This document shows positions 1 through 8,600 of a DNA stretch of 10,689 nucleotides, in pieces. Source of the stretch: Baffinella frigidus. Taxonomy: Eukaryota; Cryptophyceae; Cryptomonadales; Baffinellaceae. Where the stretch lies: positions 828,384 to 839,072 of the forward strand of contig MU646309.1 in assembly GCA_026770585.1 (NCBI GenBank), read 5' to 3'. The notes beneath the pieces are model-generated. The model was not told the origin of the DNA, ran no database searches, and saw only the letters and a list, made by a program, of their open reading frames with translations. Within the stretch, counting starts at the first letter, position 1. Each line of letters starts with the position of its first letter. Both the position numbers and the translations under genes were made by a program.

Positions 1-48
1 GAGGGTTTAGGGTTTAGGATTTAGGGTTTAGGGTTTAGTGTTTGGGGT
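1..48 (+). repeat. Telomere-like TTTAGGG repeat
   Basis: About six degenerate heptamers (GGGTTTA), G-rich strand on plus. Confidence 0.9.
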
Positions 49-52
49 GTAC

Positions 53-225
53 CAGAGCGCGCCGGAGCGGGATCGGAGTTCCCGGCGCGCCTCCCCCGAG
101 GGGTGTAGGGTGCAGGGTGTAGGGTGTAGGGTGTAGGGTGTAGGGTGTAAGGTGTAAGGTTGTGGGAGGCCGGCGCGCGAGAGGGTTACCAGAGCGCGCC
201 GGCGCGTGATCGGAGTTCCCTTCGC
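53..225 (-). pseudogene. Two donor-half ghosts of exon 15 (53-103 and 190-225)
   Basis: Both repeat the exon 15 bases reading RRELRSR..GAL and end in CTCTG|GTACACC and CTCTG|GTAACCC. Neither has the acceptor half: the 5' part is replaced by GTGTAGG-type repeat or unrelated bases. Between them, 103-168 is a GTGTAGG tandem. Confidence 0.6.
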
Positions 226-412
226 GTTCAGGGTTTGGGGTTTAGGGTTTAGGGGTTAGCGTTCAGTGTTCAGGTTTTCTTTTTTGGGTTGATTGGATCA
301 CTCAACTTAAGGCTGGAGAGTAATAGACAGAACTACAAGTGAGGATTCGGGAAGAAAGTGGCGGGCCCGTCAGAATTAGTCTACACTCTGGGGACCCTCG
401 GATTCGGGTTAC

Positions 413-481
413 CAGAGGGCGCCGGCGCGGGATCGGAGTTCCCGGCGCGCCTCCTCCGAGGGGAAGTTGGGCGCCGCGCCG
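413..481 (-). CDS. Candidate exon 15, charged helix (NFPSEEARRELRSRAG)
   Basis: The acceptor is GTGGAGCAG|CGGCGC and the donor CCTCTG|GTAACC. The 69 nt are one base, 22 codons and two bases, giving NFPSEEARRELRSRAG near the middle. The alternative phase reads a P/R-rich sequence (QRRGAQLPLGGG...), which is less protein-like. Donor-half ghosts lie at 190-225 and 53-103, and an acceptor-flank ghost near 555. The gene must continue below position 1 or in an exon I cannot see. Confidence 0.45.
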
Positions 482-2589
482 CTGCTCCACGTGAATATCT
501 GATTTCGTTTGATTTGTGCGGGAAGCTTTAAAGTGGCAGACTTATGGTTTATCCGCTCCACGTGAATATTTGGATAGATTTGTGAGGGAGGGTTTAGATT
601 GTGGCAGACCACGCCAGGGCACAAATCAGAATTCAAGGTTGAGGCTCTCTCTTCTTACTTGTTTCCTGGTACAAATAAAACAATAATGTGCATGATAATG
701 GCTCCAATTGCTGACTTTTGGCGTGTCAGGGTTTGCGGTTTTTGGTTTATGGTTTAGGGTGTATGGTTCAGGAGGAACCTGTTGGGCGGTGCGCGGTTCC
801 GGATATCCGGAACCGCGCGAGCGTCGGCTGCTTGCCCCCGCCCTTCTCGCACGGATTTCGGGTTCAGGGTTCGGGGTTTGGGGGTTGGGGTTGGGGTTTA
901 CGTCCCCCCTTTCGCTCCTTCCTCTCTTAAGGTTTCGGGTGTTGGGTATTGGGCGTTGGGTGCTGGGTGTAGGGTGTACAGTGTAGGATGTAGGGTGTAT
1001 AGTGTAGGGTGTACAGTGTAGGGTGTACAGTGTAGGGTGTACAGTGTAGGGTTTGGGTTTGGGTAGGAGAACGGGGTGTAGGGTGCAGGCGGAACCTGTT
1101 GGGCGGTGCGCGGTTCCGGATATCCGGAACCACGCGAGCGTCGACTGTTTGTACCCCCCGCCGTTCGCGTATCCAGGGTGTAGGGTCTAGTGTTGATGGT
1201 GTTCGGGTTTCGGGTTTCGGGTTTCGGGTTTCGGGTTTTGAGTTTTGGGTTTCGGGTTTCGGGTTTTAGTTTTCGGGTTTCGGGTTTCGGGTTTCGGGTT
1301 TCGGGTTTCGGGTTTCGGGTTTCGGGTTTCACTTTTCGGTTTTCGGGTTTTGGGTTTCGGGTTTGGGTGTTTCTCGAACCAGCAATAACCACCATCGCTA
1401 AACCCTAGGGTTTACGGTTTACGGTTTACGGTTTACGGTTCAGGGTTCAGGATTTAGGGTTTAGGGGAGGAGGGTTTGTGGTGTATGGTTCAGGAGGAAC
1501 CTGTTGGGCGGTGCGCAGTTTCGGATATCCGGAACCGCGCAGGGTTGGGTGTTGGGTGTTGGGTGTTGGGTGTAGGGTTTAGGGTGTACAGTGTAGGGTG
1601 TACAGTGTAGGGTGTACAGTGTAGGGAGTAGGGTTTGGGTAGAAGAACGGGGTGTAGGGTTCAGTAGGGTTCAGGAGGAACCTGTTGGGCGGTGCGCGGT
1701 ATCCGGAACCGCGCGAGCGTTGGCTGCTTGTACCCCCTGTTTTAGGGTTTAGGGTTTAGGGTTTGGGGTTTGGGGTTTAGGGTTTAGGGTTTGGGGCTTA
1801 GGGTTTGGGGTTTGGGGTTCCGGGTTCCGGGTTCCGGGTTCTGGGTTCCGAGCTCCGGGTTCCGTGTTACGTATTCCGTGTTCCGCATTCCGTATTCCGT
1901 GTTCCGTGTTCAGGGTTCCGTGTTCCGTGTTTAGGGTTTAGGTTTTCAGGTTTTAGGTTTTAGGGTTCAGGGTTTAGGGTTTAAGGTGTAAGGTTTAGGG
2001 TGTAGGGTTTAGGGTCTAGGGTTTAGGGGTGACCCGTCGTTCGCCCGCGACACCTCCTCCTCCTCCGGGTAGATCGGGAAGGCGTCGGGAGCGGGGCAGC
2101 GGACGACGAAGGGCATCGACACGGCGTACGCGCCCGCGCTCCGCACTTGGTTGTCGGAGATGAGCGCGACGACCTTGAGGGTGCATGACCCCAGCAGCGT
2201 CACGGCCCACTCGTCCCCGACTTTCACGGCCCGGGCGGACGCGGGCCCATCGCGCTCCTCGTTTTTGCCAAACCTGCGCCGGCATTCGATTTGATTTGAT
2301 TTAAGGCCGATCTGGAGACTTCAAAGTCAATCATACGCGGTAAAAGTCACGGAAACATCCGAGTTGATTGGACCTATGGACACATTCGAGTTGATTTAGT
2401 TCCAGGGTCGTTTTGGCTGCAGTGTTGAGTACGCACACAGCGGGCTACGCCGGAATCAGTGGGGGTGGTGCCGTCCGTGGAAAGCGGCGTCGACGATTGA
2501 GAGAGAGAGAGGGAGGGTGGGTGGGAGGGAGGGAGGGAGAGAGCAAGAGAGAGAGAGAGTACTGCCCGTGGAAAGTGGAATCGACGATC

Positions 2590-2629
<40 letters not shown>

Positions 2630-5600
2630 GAGAGAGAGAGATAGGGAAGAAGATAGAAAGAGAGAGAGAGAGCACCGGCCGTGGAAAGTCGCGTCGACGA
2701 TGGGGTCCGTTCCGTCAGTGGAATAGAAGATCCCGCTCACTTTCTCGGTGTTGCCAACGACCCGGATTCTCACCGCCACGCTGCCGTTGGAGATCCGGGT
2801 CAGGGTTCAGGGTTTAGCGTCAACCACCCCCGCGAAGGATTGTCACTCCCGAACGGCCGTTGGGGAGTGAGCACGCCGTCAGATCTCACAATCAAATCTC
2901 CATAAAAGTATTAATTAATTGCTTTTGGGCAACGAAAATTACTACACGATTTGCTCATAAAAGTAATAGTAGAGCAGTTGTGTAGTAAATTTCGTTGCGC
3001 CAACAGCAATTAATTGATACGTTTGTGGAGATGAAATCATCCAATCACGCTGTCATGCATACAGAGTTTTGAAAGTGTGGTTTTGTGTTGAGGGGTTGGA
3101 GTTGTTTTGGGCGAAGACCTGCCCGTGTAGGGCCCTCCCTCCGGCTCCAGAATGAGCTCTTGCCCCTGCCCAAACAACCAATCACCAATCAGCGCGAGGC
3201 ATAATGTTTGCAGGCTCGCAGTATTAGCACCAGCAAACGCGATGAATCGTCAAAGTTGTTTCAAAGAAAATTTGAACCGTGAGTCAAAAAGAGTCCCGGG
3301 GAAGAACCTTCTCTTCATCTTCGTCCAGCCCCCCCCCCCTCCCCTGAGGCTCAGATGCCCTGGATGCTAGCCTGGTTTCGGGTTTAGCATTGCTGGTTCA
3401 GAGTTTGGGGTTTAAACTTTTGAGGCTGTGCGGGGAGGTGGGGCAGGGGTTTGGGGTTTGGGGTTTGGGGTTTGGGGTTTGGGGTTTGGGGTTTGGGGTT
3501 TGGGGTTTGGGGTTTTGGGTTTGGGATTTTGAGTTTTGGGGTTTGGGTTTGGGGTTTGAGGTTTGAGGTTTGGGGTTTGGGGTTTGGTGTTTGGTGTTTG
3601 GGGTTTAGGGTTTAGGGTAATGTGAGGCTCATGACCTGTCGGCACCGTCGGCCTCCTCAAGCTGTTGCTCCTCCCCCCCCTGAATCCCCCCCACGATAAA
3701 TTACCGAATAGTGTGTGAGCCGGCCATTCGACGAATTAGCGAATTATGTATGAGACGTCCATACGACGAATTACCGAATAGTGTATGAGCCGGCCATTCG
3801 ATGAATTACCGAATACTGTATGAGCCGGCCAAACGACAAATTAGCGAATAGTGTGTGAGCCGGCCATTCGACGAATTACCGAAACGTGTGTGAACCGACC
3901 ATTCGATGAATTAGCGAATGGCATATGAGCCGGCCAAACGACGAATTACCGAATAGCGTATGCGCCGAAGCTCTCATTTTCAAAAGTTGCGGGATGCCCA
4001 GGGGGGGTTGCGGAAGGCTGGTCACGTACCCCCGCCTTGCCCACACGCCGAATCAGCGAATACTGTGTGAGCCGGCCATTCGATGAATCACCGAATAGTG
4101 TATGAGCCGGCCAAACGATGAATTAGAAGAGGTTGGTCACGTACCCCCGTCTCGAGCTGGGAGCGTTTCCGCACTACCTTCTCCGCCCATGCCTCGACGC
4201 GCTGCAACGCGAACCGCCACTCCTCCGCCCCTGCCACACAACCTCCGCGTCAGTAAAACAATACACCGATAAAACCCGGGGCCCAGTGTAAAGCAACTCC
4301 TGATTTTCAGTAAAGCCAACGCGCAGCAGCGCAAACCGCCACTCTCCCGCCCCTGCCACGCACCATCAGACGCGTTTGAGTGAAAAGATAAACTGCAAAA
4401 CGATAAAACCTGAGGCCCAGTGTAAAGCATTTTCCGAGACGACCCCTCGACGCGCGCAAAATGCCACCCCTCCACCCCTCCACCCCAGCCACGCACCACA
4501 CACCGGACTTAGAAGGGATTTCGTGAATAACCCGTAAGCGGTAAGACATAGGAGCCTACGGTAGGCAATCCCGTAGGGACACAGGAGGCGTCAGTACAAT
4601 GATAAAACTATAAAAAGGCAAAACTATAAAATGATAAAAATAGGGGCCCAGTGTAAAGCATCTTCTGAGGCGGTCACTTTCCCCCACATAAAACGCTCCT
4701 GTCTCCGTTTGCAGCAAACCCGCCATTCTCACGCAAGATCCTTGGGGGGGGTGTTTCGTGGCTGAAATTGGAGCCATTGGCTGAAATTTGAGTCATTTTC
4801 ATTGTTTCATAGGAGAAATCAAAGGAAAAATTACTATGGCATAGGTAATTGTACTTATGAATCCTAATTGAATCAACCCCCCCCCCCCAACAATCCTGGG
4901 TGGCTCCTCCCCTGCCGCGCGTCCTCCGCATCATCCGTTGCTTACCACACGGTAGGCTAGAGCGTTTGTGGGAAAACTTGGCCGATTTCAACAAAAAATG
5001 TTTGCAGAAATTCAGAGATTTTGTACCAGGACGTGACATGAAACCGGTCCATCTAAACGATTCTGGTACAAATTTTGAAAAAATTTCTCGTTGAAATCGG
5101 CCAAGTTTTCCCTCAAGCGCTCTACCAGGGTTTCGTTGGGGCTGGAATTCAGGGTGTTACGAGACCAATTGCACCAGAAAATCCTTGTTAAGTTAATTCC
5201 TCAAGGCAAGTTGACTTTTGATGAAAGGTTCGTGGTCTACCGAGTGGTGTGGTGTGGATCGCGTGGGGAGGAGAGGGGGGAGTTCCGTTTGTGGAAAGAA
5301 AGTAACTTTGCATAGAGGGTGTGGCACGACCGCTCTATGTAAAGTCACTTTGTTTCACACAGTACAGCCACTTTCTCTCTCACATCAAAGTCACTTGATC
5401 CCTCAAAGTCACTTGATCTCACATTAAAGTCACTTCATCTCTCAAAGTTGTCTCTCACCGGGGGCGCGGGAGAGGGCGGCGAGGAGTGGCGAGAGGCGCA
5501 TGTTCACATTAAAGTCACTGCCTCTCTCAAAGTCACCTTTTCTCTCTCCCTAAAGTCAACTTTATCGCAAATAATAACGTCTTTTTTGAAGGGTTACCAG

Positions 5601-8600
5601 GGGCACGGGAGAGGGCGGCGAGGAGTGGGGAGCGGCCGTCCTCACCACACGGTGGACTACGAACCTTTCATCAAAAGTCAACTTGCCTTTATGTCTCAAA
5701 GTTGTCTCGCACCGGGGGCGCGGGAGAGTGCGGCGAGGAGGGAGGAGAGGCCGTCCATGTGCCGCCCTTCGAGCGCGTGTTCCCATTGCAGAATAGGAAC
5801 ACGGTTCACGGCTGGGACCACTCTATCTCCCAAAGTCACTTTCTTTCTCACATGAAAGTCACTTTCTCACAATGAAGACACTTTCTCCCTCGCATTAAAG
5901 CCACTGTATCTCTCGAAGTCGCTTTATCTCTCTCTCACTAAAGTCAACTTTCTCTCACATATTAACGTCTTTTTGATTAACGTCTTTTTGAAGGGTTACC
6001 GGGGGCGCGGGAGAGTGCGGCGAGGAGTGAGGAGAGGCCATCCATGTGCCGCCCTGTTTAAAGATTAGGGTTTAGGGTTTAGAGTTTAGGGTTTATGGTT
6101 TAGTGTTGAGTGTTGAGTGTTTAGTGTTTATGGTTTAGTGTTTAGTGTTTAGTGTTTAGTGTTTAGTGTTTAGTGTTTAGTGTTGAGTGTTTAGTGTGTA
6201 GAGTTTAGTATTTGTGTTGAGTGATGAGTGTTGAGTGTTGAGTGTTGAGTGTTGAGTGTTTAGTGTTTAGGGGTGAGTGTTGAGGGTTCATGGTTTAGGG
6301 TTGAGGGTTTACCATCGAGAGCGTACGCCACCGTGCCATTGCGGGTATTCCAGATCTTCACCACCTTGTCCTGCGTTTGGGTTTGGGGTGCAGTGTTTAT
6401 CATTCATTATTTATTATCATTTACCATTCATTATATATTATCATTATTTATTATTTATTGTTTATTGTTTGGGGTGTGTGGTCAGGGGTTGGGTTGTAGG
6501 GTTAAGGTTGGCATGTCAAGCCCAAACCCTCCAAAGGAAAGGACAGGGGGGGACGCACCTCCCCACAACTCGCAAGCAACAGCTCTGCCACCCGCCCCGC
6601 CACCCCCGACGGACACCCGAACCTGGGTTAGGGTTTAGGGTTTAGGGTTTAGGGTTTAGGGTTCAGGGTTTAGAGTTTAGGGTTTGGGGTTTGGGGTTTG
6701 GGGTTTGGGGTTTGGGGTTTAGGGTGTAGGGTGTAGGGTGTGGGATTTAGGGTTTAGGTTTTAGGATTTAGGGTTCAGAGATCAGGGGTTAGGGTTTAGG
6801 GTTCAGGGTTTCGGGTTTCGGGATTCGGGTTTAGGGTAAAGGGATTCGGGTTCAGGGTTTAGGGTTCAGAGTTCAGGGTGTAGGGGTTCGGGTTTCGGGT
6901 TTCGGGTTTCGGGTTTCGGGTTTAGGGTTTAGGGTTTAGGGTTTATGGTTTGTGGTTTAGGGTGTAGGGTGTAGGGTGTAGGGTGTAGGGTTTAGGGTAC
7001 AGGGTGTAGGGATTAGGGTGTATGATTTAGGGTGTATGGTTTAGGGTGTAGGGTTTAGGGTTTACGATTTAGGGATGAGGGGTCAGGGTTACCGTACACA
7101 GGCACATTGTCCCCTATGAGCATGCGACAGGTTTTGTTCGAGGCGGAACCCCGCGCCCCACCCGGACGGCGATCCCCGAAATAGCTTCACGGAGCCGTCC
7201 CAGGAGCCTGAGGCGATGAGGGTCCCGTCCGGGGATATTGCCACGGAGGCCACCTGGTTCGGGTATGGGGTTGAGGCATCCTAGCTCTGTCCCACTTGGG
7301 GTGATGGTGAGCCCAAATCCCCATAAATTCGCCACTCCCCCCAATTTTACAGGTAAATTTTGATACACCCCTATGAAAATTGCCTGCAAAATTTCGGGGG
7401 GGGCGAATCGATGGTGAGTCCAAATCAACTGGGGAAGAGCTAGGCATCAGAGGTTTTGCCGTCGCCCTTGGTCAAGCTGGGCTTGTCCAGGGTGTAGGGT
7501 GTAGGGGTTCGGGTTTAGGGTGGAGGGTTTAGGGAGTAAAATTTGGGGTTTAAGGTTCAGGGTCCAGGGTCCAGTGTTAGGGTTCATGTTTTATGTTTTA
7601 TGTGTTATGTTTTATGTGTTATGGTTTAGGGAGCATGGTTATGGTTTATGGTTTATGGTTTATGATATATGGTTTCTGGTTTCTAGTTTCTGGTTTATGT
7701 TATAGGGTTTAGGGGTTATGGTTCAGTTTATTGGGCCGCACCACGCCGCCCTTGGTGAAGGGCTTGGGGTTCTCAAGGGAACGAGCATGTGCAAAAGTTG
7801 ACAATCCCGGTACTAAACAATTAATTTTCGTAGGTGCAGACAATTCTCAGCACCCCACCTGGTCTGGTGAAGCTGGGGCTTCGGGAAGAGCATGCCACGT
7901 ATATGGTTCATGGTCAATATATTTGATATTTATGGTTTAGAGTTTAGCGTAGTTGTCATTAAGGGTGTAGGGTTGAAGTGTACCCTAGGACCCCCTGGGT
8001 CCCTACTCTACTTTAGGCCTCTCCCAGTCATCGAAAGTCAACTGTATTATTACCACGTCGCCCTTGGTGAAGGAGAGCTTCGGGTTCTTGAGCGTCGCGT
8101 GGAGCATGCCGAGTGTATGCATGGTTTGCGATAAGACCTACGACCCTACGGTAGGCAACCCGTAGGGGCATAGGGGGGTTCCTTTGGATAAGGTAACGGA
8201 ACGGTGGCCCGATGGTTTGGTGCATTTGGTATTCAGGGTTTCGGGTTGAGTGTATTTGGCACCGCTCTCGAGCAAGGAGGGAACAACTTAAAGGGGTTTG
8301 AAGACTTTGACCTGAATCTAAGGCCAGATTCTGGCACCCGATATTTATTCTGTTCCGAGGTCGCTCCGGAGCGGTGAGGTTTAGGGTTGAGTGTGTCACC
8401 ACGTCGCCCTTGGTGAAGGAGGGCTTGGGGTTCTTGAGGGTCGCGAGGAGCATGCCGCGCGGCACATCCCACACTTTAACCTGGAGTTGGATTCACGGGG
8501 TTTGGACAGCTCCCGAGAAAACTCGGCGTATTTTCTTTAAAAAATCGAAGGCCATAATCTGGCCTCGGTTTCAGGGGGAAATATTTGATACTTCCCCCAA

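Larger units (their letters stand above)
5200..5695. repeat. Widely spaced inverted repeat, arms about 50 bp
   Basis: 5202-5250 (GGCAAGTTGACTTTTGATGA, then AAGGTTCGTGGTCTACCG) is the reverse complement of 5645-5695 with a few mismatches. The 390-base interior holds AAAGTCACTT repeats and two exon 8 ghosts. Confidence 0.75.

Noticed and set aside
1190-1408. Plus-strand open frame with GFRVSGFGFRV repeats and its minus-strand NPKPETR counterpart
   Set aside because: Translation of a 7-base repeat (21-nt period); no non-repetitive domain, codon signal or start context. The same holds for 8762-9271 and 3412-3660.
1-2030. Chromosome end (true telomere)
   Set aside because: Heptamers are degenerate, interrupted by exons and continue throughout an intron-rich gene; no long uniform terminal array.
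2413-2817. Plus-strand open frame rich in R and E (EREREREGERE)
   Set aside because: Made by the GA microsatellite; the minus strand carries the recognisable exon 12 and its copies.
3705-4126. CRISPR-like array
   Set aside because: Units abut with an exact 35-base period and no unique spacers; setting is eukaryotic; no cas genes.
4137-4549. Overlapping minus-strand open frames of 60 to 120 residues as separate genes
   Set aside because: They run through exon 9 ghosts and duplicated intron in mixed frames; only the phase-compatible 86-nt segment resembles protein.
6273-6645. Plus-strand open frames with hydrophobic IIHYLLSFTIHYI stretch as a membrane protein
   Set aside because: The hydrophobic run is the AT-rich TTATTATCATT simple repeat; both neighbours on minus are well-supported WD40 exons.
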